A DNA stretch of 30,109 bases from Acidiferrobacteraceae bacterium (GTDB taxonomy: Bacteria; Pseudomonadota; Gammaproteobacteria; Acidiferrobacterales; Acidiferrobacteraceae). The notes under the pieces are model-generated. The model was not told the origin of the DNA and did no database searches. It saw nothing but the letters and a program-made list of their open reading frames with translations. Location of the stretch: positions 1 to 30,109 of the forward strand of contig DAHWKH010000106.1 in assembly GCA_027343725.1 (NCBI GenBank), written 5' to 3'. The translations under genes and the position numbers were made by a program. Below are positions 8,164 to 16,656 of this stretch, in pieces; position 1 is the first letter of the stretch; every line of letters starts with the position of its first letter.

Positions 8164-9318
8164 ATGCTCCAACCGATTCTCAGGGGAATGCCGCCGCATA
8201 CACACAAGCCCCGGGTCGTGGTGCTGATCTCGACCGCCATCGTCGGCGGCCCGGCGAAGGGTCTCTTGCAGGTCATCCCGGAGTTGGCGCGGCGCGGGCG
8301 CTTTCAGGTGGTCCTGTGCACCTTCGCGAACCGCGATGACCCGGAGACGCCCTTCCTCGAGGCCTGTCGCGCGCTGGGGATCGATGTGACCATCCTGCGC
8401 CAGCGGTTTCATTGGGACCCGGGACCCCTCACGGTTCTCCGTGCCCTGCTCGCGCCCCCCGGAAGCCTGTTGCAGACCCATGGCTACAAGGAGGCGGTGT
8501 TCGGCGTGATCCTGAAGCGCCTGACCGGCTGTCCGTGGATCGCGTTTCGCCACGGCACCACCGAGGAAAACCTGAAGGTGCGACTCTATCACCGAGTGGA
8601 TCGTTGGGTCAGCCGCTCGGCCGACACGATCGTCGCGGTGTCGCGCGAATTGGGCGCGCGGACCGTGGGGGCGCGTGAGCGCGCGAAGGTCGCGATCATC
8701 GAGAACGCGGTCGCGGGGGAGGTGGTGCGCGACCCCAAGGCCGGTCAAGGTTTGCGCGCGCGCTGCGAGGCGCGCGGCTTGGTGATCGGTTGCGTGGGCC
8801 GCTTGAGCCCGGAGAAGGGCCAGAACGTTCTCCTGGACGCCGCCGCGCGCCTGTGGCGTCAGGGTCTGCTGTTCACGCTCGTATTCGTCGGCGACGGGCC
8901 CAAGCGCGACGCCTTGATGGTGCAGGCGCAGGAGGCCGGGATCATGGGATCGGTGCGGTTTCTTGGGCAAGTCGCGCGCATGACCGAGGTCTACGCGGCG
9001 CTCGACCTCTTGGTCTTGCCCTCGTTCAAGGAGGGCATGCCCAACGCGGTGCTGGAGGCCATGCAATGGCGCCTGCCGATCGTTGCGACGAGTGTCGGGG
9101 CCCTGCCGGACATGTTGGTGCACGGCGTCTCGGCGCTCCTCGTGCGCCCGGGCGACGCGCTCGCCATGGCGCGCGCCATCGCCGGACTGGCTCAGGATCC
9201 CGACAAGGCCCGGCGCATGGGGGCCAAGGCGCACGCGGCGCTCTACCCGCGGTTTTCGCTCGAGCGGCGCGTGCAGCGTTTCGAGCGCCTCTACGACAGA
9301 TTGCTGGAGTCGGCATGA
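8164..9318 (+). CDS. Glycosyltransferase family 4 (GT-B fold)
   Basis: The 384-aa retaining GT-B enzyme has an N-terminal acceptor domain starting around VVVLISTAIVGGPAKGLL and a C-terminal donor domain. That domain has the loop CVGRLSPEKG near residue 210 and the EX7E motif in SFKEGMPNAVLEAM (Glu290 and Glu298). It would transfer one sugar from a nucleotide donor to the lipid-linked repeat unit at the cytoplasmic face. It starts three bases after the acetyltransferase stop and overlaps the next gene as ATGA. ATG 8188 is an alternative start but would place AGGGGA directly against the codon, so the upstream ATG is preferred. Confidence 0.9.
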   Translation: MLQPILRGMPPHTHKPRVVVLISTAIVGGPAKGLLQVIPELARRGRFQVVLCTFANRDDPETPFLEACRALGIDVTILRQRFHWDPGPLTVLRALLAPPGSLLQTHGYKEAVFGVILKRLTGCPWIAFRHGTTEENLKVRLYHRVDRWVSRSADTIVAVSRELGARTVGARERAKVAIIENAVAGEVVRDPKAGQGLRARCEARGLVIGCVGRLSPEKGQNVLLDAAARLWRQGLLFTLVFVGDGPKRDALMVQAQEAGIMGSVRFLGQVARMTEVYAALDLLVLPSFKEGMPNAVLEAMQWRLPIVATSVGALPDMLVHGVSALLVRPGDALAMARAIAGLAQDPDKARRMGAKAHAALYPRFSLERRVQRFERLYDRLLESA

Positions 9319-10445
9319 TTGCGGTCTTCGCGTGCGCCTTGATCCTGATCGCTTACACCTACGCGGGCTACCCCTGCCTTTTGTGGTGGCGGGCGCGGCG
9401 CGCGGACGCAGGCGTCGGCCTCGCTCGCCCGCCCGACGGCGGGCTCCCGCGGATCGCGGTGGTGATCCCGGCCTACAACGAGCAGGACGTCATCGTCGAG
9501 AAATTGCAAAGCGTGCTGGCCTCGCGCTATCCCGCGCACCTCATGCGCGTCATCGTCGTGTCCGACGGGTCGCGCGATGCAACGCTTGCGCGGGTGCGCG
9601 CGTTGTCCGATCCGCGCCTTCTGATCATCGAGCGGCGCACGCGCGCCGGGAAGGCGGCGGCCCTCAATATCGCGCTCGCTCTCGTCACGGAACCGATCGT
9701 CATCATGACGGATGCCGGGGAAACCCTCGATGCCGACGCGATCGGCCGGCTCGTGGCGCGTTTCGAGGACCCGCGAATCGGCGCGGTCTCGGGGGAGCTC
9801 GGACTCGTGTCGCTCACGACTGGGCTCAGTCAGGGGCTGGGCGTCTATTGGCGCTATGAGAAGGCCATTCGCCAGTGGGAGGCGTCGGTCGGGTCGGTGG
9901 TCGGGGTCACGGGGCCGATCTATGCGCTGCGCCGCGACGTGTTCCGCCCCTTGCCGATCGACACAATCCTGGATGACCTCGCGATTCCGCTCGAGGTCGT
10001 GAGGCAGGGCTACCGTGTGGGTTATGAGCGCCGCGCCTTCGCCTATGAAAAGGCGACCCAGATCGGCCGTCACGAGTTCATCCGCAAGCGGCGCACGCTC
10101 GCCGGCAACTACCAGGCCATCGCCCGCTATGGGCGCCTGCTGTTGCCGGGAAGCCCCGTGGCCTGGCCGTTCTGGTCGCACAAGGTCTGCCGCCTGATTG
10201 CCCCTTATGCGCTCCTCGCGATGCTCGTGAGCGCCCCGGCCTTGCCCGGTTTGTGGGGGCCCGCCGTCGAAACCGGACAATGGACCTTCTACGGACTCGC
10301 GGCGCTTGCGGCCTTCAGGCACCGCAGCAAGCGGCCCTGGCTCACCTTCCCCTATACCTTCTGCCTCCTCCATTGCGCAGCGCTCGCGGGGTCCTACGAT
10401 TACCTCGCGGGGCGCGCGAGCGCCCACTGGGAGAAGGTGAAGTGA
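9315..10445 (+). CDS. Membrane-associated glycosyltransferase family 2
   Basis: The 376-aa protein opens with a membrane anchor, followed by a GT-A domain. The domain has the nucleotide-binding segment VVIPAYNEQD at about residue 49, SDGS at 83-86, a TDAG variant of the metal-binding DxD region at 132-135, and a DDLAIPLEV segment where processive enzymes carry TED/DDF. A RKRRT motif follows and hydrophobic segments close the protein. This architecture resembles cellulose/hyaluronan-synthase-like GT2 enzymes. The start ATG overlaps the previous stop as ATGA, and the stop overlaps the next start as GTGA. It may add the first or a repeated sugar. Confidence 0.88.
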   Translation: MIAVFACALILIAYTYAGYPCLLWWRARRADAGVGLARPPDGGLPRIAVVIPAYNEQDVIVEKLQSVLASRYPAHLMRVIVVSDGSRDATLARVRALSDPRLLIIERRTRAGKAAALNIALALVTEPIVIMTDAGETLDADAIGRLVARFEDPRIGAVSGELGLVSLTTGLSQGLGVYWRYEKAIRQWEASVGSVVGVTGPIYALRRDVFRPLPIDTILDDLAIPLEVVRQGYRVGYERRAFAYEKATQIGRHEFIRKRRTLAGNYQAIARYGRLLLPGSPVAWPFWSHKVCRLIAPYALLAMLVSAPALPGLWGPAVETGQWTFYGLAALAAFRHRSKRPWLTFPYTFCLLHCAALAGSYDYLAGRASAHWEKVK

Positions 10446-11653
10446 GCGCGAGCGCGCGGGTGTTCGTGGCGGTGGGGCCCGATTGGGGCCGTCATCCGTG
10501 CTCGCTCGCCCACGTCCTCGGGGTCGTGGCCCGCGAGGAGCCCGTCATTTGGATCAACAGCATCGCGCAACGCGCGCCGACCTTGTCCCGCCGGGACGTC
10601 AAGCGCGCGGCGCACAAGGTGGTGGCGGCTTTGCGGCAGCGCGGTTCACGGCACGAGGGCGGGCCTTTCGTCGTGCACCCGCGCGCCGTCCCCTATCATC
10701 AGTTCGCCACCGTGCGCTCGGTCAACGGTTGGCTCATGGCGCGTCAGTTGCGGCCCATTCTGGCGCGCTATCCCGATCACCGACTCGTTCTCGTGGCCGC
10801 GAATCCCGCGGCCGTGGCACTCGCGAACAGCCTGCGGCCGGATCTCACGCTCTATTTTTGCATGGACGACTACGCGCGCATGCACGACTCGGACAGCCGT
10901 CTCATCGAGGTCTGCGAGGCCCTCATGCTCGCGCGCGCGGACGCGACGATCGTGACCTCGCAAACCCTCGTCGAGCGCAAGAGCTATCGCGGGCGCGTGC
11001 CGTTTTATCTCCCACAGGGTGTGGACGTCGAGCATTTTCAGGCGCCGCGGCCGGTGCCGGACGCCTACGCGCGCATCCCGCGGCCGGTCATCGGTTTCCA
11101 GGGGATCATCGGCCCGCGTGTCGACATCGAACTCCTGGAGAAGATCGCGCGGCGCTTTCCGTCGGCGTCTGTGATGTTGGTCGGCAAGGAGGAGGGCGAT
11201 CTCGGCGCCCTCACGCGCTACGCGAACGTCTATCGGGTCGGCGAAGTGCCGTATGCGGATTTGCCCGCGGTCGTTCAGGTCTTCGATGTCGGTCTCATCG
11301 CCTACCGCCAGGACGGGCACACGCCGAGCGTGAATCCCTTGAAGCTCCTGGAGTATCTGGCCCTCGGGCAAGAGGTGGTGTCGGTCGATCTGCCGGAACT
11401 CGTGCGCCACGGGGACTACGTGCATCGGGCGCCCGATCACGAGCGTTACCTCGAGGTCCTGGCGTCGGTGCTCGCGCGCTATCCCTTTGCCGATGAGGAG
11501 CGCAAACGGCGGCGGGAGTACGCGCGGCGCCAATCGTGGGCCGACCGCGCGCGGCGTTTCCGGAATCTGTGCGACGCCCTCATGTCGCAGCGCTTCCCCC
11601 TGTCCCCGGGTCACAGCGGCGCCTTGTCCAAGCCGTGGAGGATGCAACCATGA
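10442..11653 (+). CDS. Glycosyltransferase, TuaH-like GT-B
   Basis: The 403-aa protein starts at GTG 10442, overlapping the previous stop. It has an N-terminal domain with a CMDDYARM segment, a central FYLPQGVDVEHF motif, then FQGIIGPRVDIELLEKIA and a donor region ending PLKLLEYLALGQEVVS. This pattern matches TuaH-like enzymes of teichuronic acid and exopolysaccharide loci rather than classical EX7E family 4 proteins. It is cytoplasmic and would transfer a sugar, plausibly a uronic acid given the UDP-sugar dehydrogenase and epimerases at 18-22 kb, though this is an inference. The stop overlaps the next ATG as ATGA. Confidence 0.85.
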   Translation: MSASARVFVAVGPDWGRHPCSLAHVLGVVAREEPVIWINSIAQRAPTLSRRDVKRAAHKVVAALRQRGSRHEGGPFVVHPRAVPYHQFATVRSVNGWLMARQLRPILARYPDHRLVLVAANPAAVALANSLRPDLTLYFCMDDYARMHDSDSRLIEVCEALMLARADATIVTSQTLVERKSYRGRVPFYLPQGVDVEHFQAPRPVPDAYARIPRPVIGFQGIIGPRVDIELLEKIARRFPSASVMLVGKEEGDLGALTRYANVYRVGEVPYADLPAVVQVFDVGLIAYRQDGHTPSVNPLKLLEYLALGQEVVSVDLPELVRHGDYVHRAPDHERYLEVLASVLARYPFADEERKRRREYARRQSWADRARRFRNLCDALMSQRFPLSPGHSGALSKPWRMQP

Positions 11654-12420
11654 CCGTCATTTTTCTGCACCACGACATCATCGCCCCCGAGGCCCGCAGG
11701 CCGAGCGGCTTTCAGGGCCCGGGCACGGAGATTTACAAGGTGTCCGTGGACCAGTTTCGCGAAGAGCTGCGGCTCCTGGCGCACGCCTTCCCGCGCGTCC
11801 AGCCCGACTGGAGGGCCGGGGCGCCGTTCGCCCTCACGTTCGACGACGGCGGCGTCTCGGCGACCGAGGTCGTCGCGGACATCCTGGCCGAGCGTGCTTG
11901 GCGCGCCCAGTTCTTTATCGTCACGGGTTTCCTCGGCATGCCCGGGTTCGTCTCGGCGTCCGGGCTGCGCGCGTTGAAGGCCGCCGGCCACGAGATCGGC
12001 ACGCACACCGTCACCCATCCCGAACAGCTCCACGCCAAACCCTACCGGCGCATACGGCGCGAATGGAGCGACAGCCGCGCGCGCCTGGAGGACGTCCTCG
12101 GCGCGCCCGTGACCAGCGGCTCGGTGCCCGGCGGGCAATGCAGCCGCGCGGTGCGCGCGGCGGCCATCGAGGCCGGGCTCGAGACGCTCATGACCTCCGA
12201 ACCGACCACGCGCGGCGCGGATTGCGAGCCCCTGACCGTCCGCGGGCGCTTCGCGGTCCGTGCACAGGACTGCCCCCGGGGCCCGGCCCTGCTGGCCCAG
12301 AAGGTCCTGAGGCAACGCCTGAAGGCCTTGCGCTGGCGCGCGCTCAATGTCGCCAAAGGCGCCCTCGGTCCCGTGTATCCGCCCTTGCGCGAGGGCCTTC
12401 TGCGTCTGCGCGCCCTATGA
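11650..12420 (+). CDS. CE4-type polysaccharide deacetylase, no signal peptide
   Basis: The 256-aa protein carries the NodB homology domain. LTFDDGG holds the catalytic-base and metal aspartates (Asp65, Asp66), the metal-binding motif HTVTH spans residues 119-123, and a VPGGQCSR segment stands where motif 3 is expected. The family removes N- or O-acetyl groups from carbohydrates using a divalent metal. The N-terminus (MTVIFLHHDII) is the first beta strand of the fold and shows no signal peptide or membrane anchor. The protein should therefore act in the cytoplasm, perhaps on a nucleotide- or lipid-linked sugar, which is an inference. ATGA overlaps at both ends fix the start and stop and bind it to the glycosyltransferases on either side. 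Confidence 0.88.
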   Translation: MTVIFLHHDIIAPEARRPSGFQGPGTEIYKVSVDQFREELRLLAHAFPRVQPDWRAGAPFALTFDDGGVSATEVVADILAERAWRAQFFIVTGFLGMPGFVSASGLRALKAAGHEIGTHTVTHPEQLHAKPYRRIRREWSDSRARLEDVLGAPVTSGSVPGGQCSRAVRAAAIEAGLETLMTSEPTTRGADCEPLTVRGRFAVRAQDCPRGPALLAQKVLRQRLKALRWRALNVAKGALGPVYPPLREGLLRLRAL

Positions 12421-13529
12421 AACGCCGCCCGCAGCGGGTGATCGAGGTCATCTACGCGCCGCTCGTGGGGGGCTCGGAGATGCTCGCCTTCAATCTCTGC
12501 AAGGAATGGCGGTCGCACGGCGTCGACGCCCGGATCTGCTGCCTTTATGAACGCGAGGGCCCGCTCATCCAGGCCTTCGAGGCGGCCGGCATTCCCTATG
12601 AGCTCCTCGATATCGGGGGGCGCGGCCTCCTGAGCCGCTGGCTGCGCGCCCTGCGCTATTTTCTGCGCGCGCGCCCGACCGCCCTGCATGTCCATCACCT
12701 GGGTTCACTCGTCAATACCCTGATCCCGGCCTACCTGAGCGGCTGCTGTCATATCGTTTATACCGAACACTCGGCCTACGGCATCGCGCACACCGGATGG
12801 ATGCGACACGCGCTCCCCTGGGCGAGCCGCCTGGTGCACCGTTTCACGTGCGTCTCGCTCGATCTCGCGCGCGTGTTTCGTGAACTGGGGGTGCCGGCTG
12901 CGCGCATCCTGACGATCTACAACGGCGTCGATACCGAGCGCTACCGCCCGGCGCTCGCGCGCGCCGAGCAATGCCCGGTGGTGCGCATCGGCGCCGTCGG
13001 GCGGCTCGTGTCCGAGAAGGATTACCCGACCTTGCTCGCGGCGCTCGCGCTTATGAAGGCCGCTCACGTCCGGTTCTTTGCCGAGATCGCGGGCGATGGC
13101 CCCTTGGCCGGGGAGCTGAAGGCGCGCGCCCATGCCCTGGGCCTTGGAGACGTGCTCGCGTTTCGCGGGGCGTGCGCCGATGTGCCGGGATTTTTGCGCG
13201 AGCTCGACATCTACGTTCTCAGTTCGCGCCACGAGGGCCTGCCGATCGCAGTGCTCGAGGCCATGGCGACGGCATTGCCGGTCGTGGCGACGCGCATCAC
13301 GGCGATCCCCGAGGTCATCGAGGACGGCGTGACCGGCGTCCTCGTGGCCGCGGGCGATCCCGAGGCGATGGCCCGCGCCCTGGGGGCGCTCGCGCGCGAC
13401 GGGGTGAGGCGGCGGCGATTGGGGGAGGCGGCCATGCAGGCCGTGCGCGCGCGCTACACGATCGCGCGCGCGGGCCACTCGTATGCGCGCGAACTCGGCG
13501 TCACGCAACACCAACGCGCGGCATCCTAG
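12417..13529 (+). CDS. Glycosyltransferase family 4 (GT-B fold)
   Basis: The 370-aa GT-B enzyme shows the acceptor loop LVGGSEMLAFNL near the N-terminus, a central YNGVDTERYRP hinge, GAVGRLVSEKDYPTLL in the donor domain and the EX7E motif SRHEGLPIAVLEAM (Glu273/Glu281). It is a retaining cytoplasmic sugar transferase for the same glycan. ATG 12417 overlaps the deacetylase stop as ATGA. The frame is open far upstream, but that stretch lies antisense-like over the deacetylase and is not part of the protein. The fragment SAYGIAHTGWMR occupies the position of the acceptor-binding loop. The sugar specificity is unknown. Confidence 0.9.
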   Translation: MKRRPQRVIEVIYAPLVGGSEMLAFNLCKEWRSHGVDARICCLYEREGPLIQAFEAAGIPYELLDIGGRGLLSRWLRALRYFLRARPTALHVHHLGSLVNTLIPAYLSGCCHIVYTEHSAYGIAHTGWMRHALPWASRLVHRFTCVSLDLARVFRELGVPAARILTIYNGVDTERYRPALARAEQCPVVRIGAVGRLVSEKDYPTLLAALALMKAAHVRFFAEIAGDGPLAGELKARAHALGLGDVLAFRGACADVPGFLRELDIYVLSSRHEGLPIAVLEAMATALPVVATRITAIPEVIEDGVTGVLVAAGDPEAMARALGALARDGVRRRRLGEAAMQAVRARYTIARAGHSYARELGVTQHQRAAS

Positions 13530-13557
13530 CCGGGCTTCGATCCATCCTGGAGGCGCG

Positions 13558-15294
13558 ATGAAGCGGTTTCTGATCCTGTGTGTGTGTCTTGTTCCCTTGC
13601 AGGCCCTGGCGGGCGTGCGTGTGTGGCTGACGCATGCCACCCACAAGATCCGGCCGCCGGCGCCGGCCCGGCGGTGTGGCGCGATCGCACTCTTCGCGGC
13701 CCGCGGCGAGTACGCCGCCTTTCAGATCTCGCTCAGGGCCGCGCACCACTTTACGGTCACGCACATCCGCCCGGCCCCGTTGCGCGCCGGGCGTTTCCGG
13801 ATTCGCCGCGCACGGATGACGATCTATCGCGAGGCCTATATCGATATCCGCCATCCGACCAACATCGACTCGCATCTCGGTTTGTGGCCCGATGCCTTGA
13901 TCCCGACCGTCGACAATTACTATCACGAACGGCGCAACGCGCTCCCGTGGCCGGTGCGCGCGCATTTCACGCAGTCGTTCTGGGTCGAGATCTACGTGCC
14001 GCACACGGCGCAACCCGGGGTCTACCACGACGTCTTCACGGTGTTCACGAGGACCGCTCGGGGGATTCAGGAACACGCCCTGCGCGTGCGCCTGCGGGTG
14101 TGGCCCTTCGGTATCCCAGCGACGTCGTCCCTTCCCTCGGCGTTCGGTTTCAACGGCGCGCCGCTTTCGCGCGTGTTCCGCGGCCACTACGGGCGGCTCT
14201 CGAATGCCCAGCTCATCCATCTGACACGCCTGTTCGACATCGCCGCCCTGAAGGACCGGATCGCGCTCGACGGCGGCTCCGGCATCCCCGCGCCGATGCG
14301 CTGGGCGCACGGCAAGCTCACGCTCGACTGGCGCGGCTACGACCGCGAGGTGGGATCCTTCATGACGGGCTCAAAGCGCGCCCACGGCGCGCGCTGGCGC
14401 ATGACCGAGGTGCGCTGGCTGAGCCACGTTTTCGATCACGAGATGCCGCCGCGCGAGCAGGCGCAATATTTCCGCGCGTGGGCGCGGCATTTCCGGCGCG
14501 AGCATTGGCGGGTCGGGCTCTACGCCCTCACCGTCGACGAGCCCCACACCCCGGCGCAATTCGCCACGGCCAACCGTCGCGCGCGCATCATGCGCCGCCG
14601 AACGCACGCCGTGCGCCCGCTTGTGACCACGGATCGGATCCATCGCCTCGACGCCCGGGCCTTCGGGATCCTCTGTCCTGTCATCAATGACATGGACGGG
14701 CTCGACAACGTCGATCACGAGCCGCAATTCGCGCGTTGGGCGCGGCGCTATCACGGACTCGTGTGGTGGTATCAGTCGTGCATGAGCCACGGCTGCTGGG
14801 TCGTGGGGGGGCGCGACACGCTCGGTTGGCCGAGCTATATGATCGATCAGCCGGCGATCGACAACCGCATCATGCCGTGGTTGACATGGACCTATCACGT
14901 TCAGGGCGAGTTGTACTACGACACGGATCTCGCCTTCAGTCGCGGGCGCAAGAACCCGTGGACCGACCAATATCACTTCGGCGGGAACGGGGACGGGACG
15001 CTCTTCTACCCGGGCACGCCGGCCGAGATCGGCGGCCGCCGCGACATCCCGATTCAGAGCATTCGCCTGATGATGATCCGTGCCGGCTACCAGGATTACG
15101 AATACCTGCATCTCGCGTCGCGTCTCTACGGCCGCCCGGCGGTCACGCGTGTGATCCGCCACGCGATTCGCTCGACCCATTCCTGGACCAAGAAGCCGGC
15201 CGTCCTGCGCGCCCTGAAGCGCCGCCTGGCCCTGATGATCGTCGCGAAACGGTCTACTCGGCGTCCGGCCCCTCATCCTCGAGGCTCTTCTTGA
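13558..15294 (+). CDS. Secreted GH123 / DUF4091-type glycoside hydrolase
   Basis: The 578-aa protein begins with a signal peptide (MKRFLILCVCLVPLQALAG), followed by an N-terminal beta domain and a C-terminal catalytic barrel. VDEP at residues 326-329 supplies the Asp327-Glu328 pair used by GH123-type enzymes in substrate-assisted catalysis. A GDGTLFYPG segment and IRLMMIRAGYQDYEYL near the end are typical of DUF4091. Characterised GH123 enzymes are N-acetyl-beta-galactosaminidases. AGGAGG-like sequence precedes the ATG, 28 bp after the last glycosyltransferase, so it belongs to the polysaccharide operon. It may trim or release the exported glycan. The substrate match to an amino-uronic polymer is an inference. 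Its last 41 bp overlap, tail to tail, the DUF1003 gene on the other strand. Confidence 0.82.
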   Translation: MKRFLILCVCLVPLQALAGVRVWLTHATHKIRPPAPARRCGAIALFAARGEYAAFQISLRAAHHFTVTHIRPAPLRAGRFRIRRARMTIYREAYIDIRHPTNIDSHLGLWPDALIPTVDNYYHERRNALPWPVRAHFTQSFWVEIYVPHTAQPGVYHDVFTVFTRTARGIQEHALRVRLRVWPFGIPATSSLPSAFGFNGAPLSRVFRGHYGRLSNAQLIHLTRLFDIAALKDRIALDGGSGIPAPMRWAHGKLTLDWRGYDREVGSFMTGSKRAHGARWRMTEVRWLSHVFDHEMPPREQAQYFRAWARHFRREHWRVGLYALTVDEPHTPAQFATANRRARIMRRRTHAVRPLVTTDRIHRLDARAFGILCPVINDMDGLDNVDHEPQFARWARRYHGLVWWYQSCMSHGCWVVGGRDTLGWPSYMIDQPAIDNRIMPWLTWTYHVQGELYYDTDLAFSRGRKNPWTDQYHFGGNGDGTLFYPGTPAEIGGRRDIPIQSIRLMMIRAGYQDYEYLHLASRLYGRPAVTRVIRHAIRSTHSWTKKPAVLRALKRRLALMIVAKRSTRRPAPHPRGSS

Positions 15295-15772
15295 TGGCGT
15301 CGCTCACCCGCCTTGTGTCGACCTCCTGGGTGAATGTCTTGAGCTTCTCATCGGGGACGCCGCCCAGGCGTTTCTCGAGACCGGCCAGCACCTCCAGGAC
15401 CTTGGTCGTCTCCTGCTCGTTCAGGAGCGCGATTTGGAGGGCCATGTGCGCGCGGTGATTGTCGAGCGTCTGCATCATCCTCTGGGTGGTGAGGACGAGG
15501 AGGGTCACGACCACCGCCTCGAATGAGAGCAGCAGCTCGAGTCCATGAAAGGGCCAGGGGTCGAAGGGGTGGGGATTGACGGCGCGCAAATTGCCGATCA
15601 CCCAGGAAAGCGCGAGGACACCCTGTAAGGCGAGGCTCTCGATGCGGCCGATCACGCGCGTCAGCCGATAGGTGACGCGCTCGATGGGCGTGAAACAGGA
15701 ATAGAGGCGGCGCTCGAGATCGACCACCGTATCGAGGTTCTGCTCGACGATGTTATGCACTTTCGGGCTCAT
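15254..15772 (-). CDS. DUF1003 family membrane protein
   Basis: This 172-aa protein has a soluble N-terminal stretch, two membrane helices (around SLALQGVLALSWVIGNL and GLELLLSFEAVVVTLLVL) and a charged, coiled-coil-like C-terminal tail of about 65 residues. The pattern, with PFDPWPF between the helices, is typical of DUF1003, a family of unknown biochemical role. Its ATG overlaps the LigD stop as ATGA, so it is the last gene of the stress/DNA-repair operon. The C-terminal coding end lies opposite the end of the GH123 gene for 41 bp. No function should be assigned beyond membrane localisation. Confidence 0.85.
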   Translation of the reverse strand: MSPKVHNIVEQNLDTVVDLERRLYSCFTPIERVTYRLTRVIGRIESLALQGVLALSWVIGNLRAVNPHPFDPWPFHGLELLLSFEAVVVTLLVLTTQRMMQTLDNHRAHMALQIALLNEQETTKVLEVLAGLEKRLGGVPDEKLKTFTQEVDTRRVSDAIKKSLEDEGPDAE

Positions 15773-16656
15773 GCCGGGCCCCGCGGCAGTGTTTGATGAA
15801 GACGCGCGTGATCGGCAAAGAGATCCCCATGCCGCGCGATCCGCCGTTGCACCGCCGCGCTGTCGAACCGCAACAGATCGCCCCGGTCGAGGCGCGCGGC
15901 GTGCTCGACCTCGCGCCACGCGAGCGGCGTCGAGACCGACGGCCACGTCAGGGCGCGCAGCGAATAGGCGCTCACCGTCGTCTTGTGCGGGTCGTTTTGG
16001 CTCCAATCGATGAAGATCTTGCCGTGCCGCAGGGCGCGGCTCATGTGGGCGACGACCCGGTCCGGGTCGCGTTTCGCGAGCAGCGCCGCGACGGCATGCG
16101 CGAACGGCTTGGTGTCGGCGAAGGTCGTGGGGGTGTTGAGGGGCGCGTAGACCTGCAGGCCCTTGCTGCCCGACGTCTTCACCAGCGTCTCGAGATCGAC
16201 GCCTGCGAGCAGGTCGCGGATCTGCAAGGCGACGCGTGCGCAGTCGATGACGTCGGCCGGCGCCCCGGGGTCGAGATCGAAAACCACCGAGGTCGGGCAA
16301 TCGGGGGCGCATCCCCGCGAAAGGGTCGTGTGGAGCTCGATGTTGGCCAGGTTCGCAAGCCATGCGAGACCTTCTTCGTCGGTCGCCGTGCAGTAGGGGA
16401 GCGGGGCGTTGCGATGCGCGCTCCAGAGCGCCACGGCGCGAATGCCGGGCGGGTGGCGTTTGGGGCATTCCTTTTCGTAGAAAAAGGGCGCCTGCACGCC
16501 GTTTGGGTAACGCTTCAGGGTCAAGGGGCGATCCCGGAGGTGCACCAGGAGCACGGGGGCGATGCTGCGATAGAAGTCGGCCACGTCGCGTTTCGTGAAT
16601 CCCGTCGGATAAAGGGCCTTGTCCGGGTGCGTGAGCGGAACGGCTGCGTTCGTCAT
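15769..16656 (-). CDS. ligD: LigD polymerase domain (NHEJ primase-polymerase), stand-alone
   Basis: The 295-aa protein covers only the archaeo-eukaryotic-primase-like polymerase domain of LigD. The metal-binding aspartates are in VVFDLDPG (Asp127, Asp129), followed by KTSGSKGLQVYAPL and HMSRALRHGKIFIDWSQN, all conserved in NHEJ polymerases. The domain fills gaps and adds nucleotides or ribonucleotides at broken ends held by Ku. No ATP-dependent ligase or phosphoesterase domain is fused to it or present in the window, so ligation must come from elsewhere. The start overlaps the Ku stop as ATGA and its own stop overlaps the DUF1003 start, giving a tight operon. Confidence 0.92.
   Translation of the reverse strand: MTNAAVPLTHPDKALYPTGFTKRDVADFYRSIAPVLLVHLRDRPLTLKRYPNGVQAPFFYEKECPKRHPPGIRAVALWSAHRNAPLPYCTATDEEGLAWLANLANIELHTTLSRGCAPDCPTSVVFDLDPGAPADVIDCARVALQIRDLLAGVDLETLVKTSGSKGLQVYAPLNTPTTFADTKPFAHAVAALLAKRDPDRVVAHMSRALRHGKIFIDWSQNDPHKTTVSAYSLRALTWPSVSTPLAWREVEHAARLDRGDLLRFDSAAVQRRIARHGDLFADHARLHQTLPRGPA

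Noticed and set aside
7384..9234. 616-aa minus-strand open frame
   Set aside because: It lies opposite an acetyltransferase and a glycosyltransferase that both have full motif sets; its composition is that of an antisense shadow.
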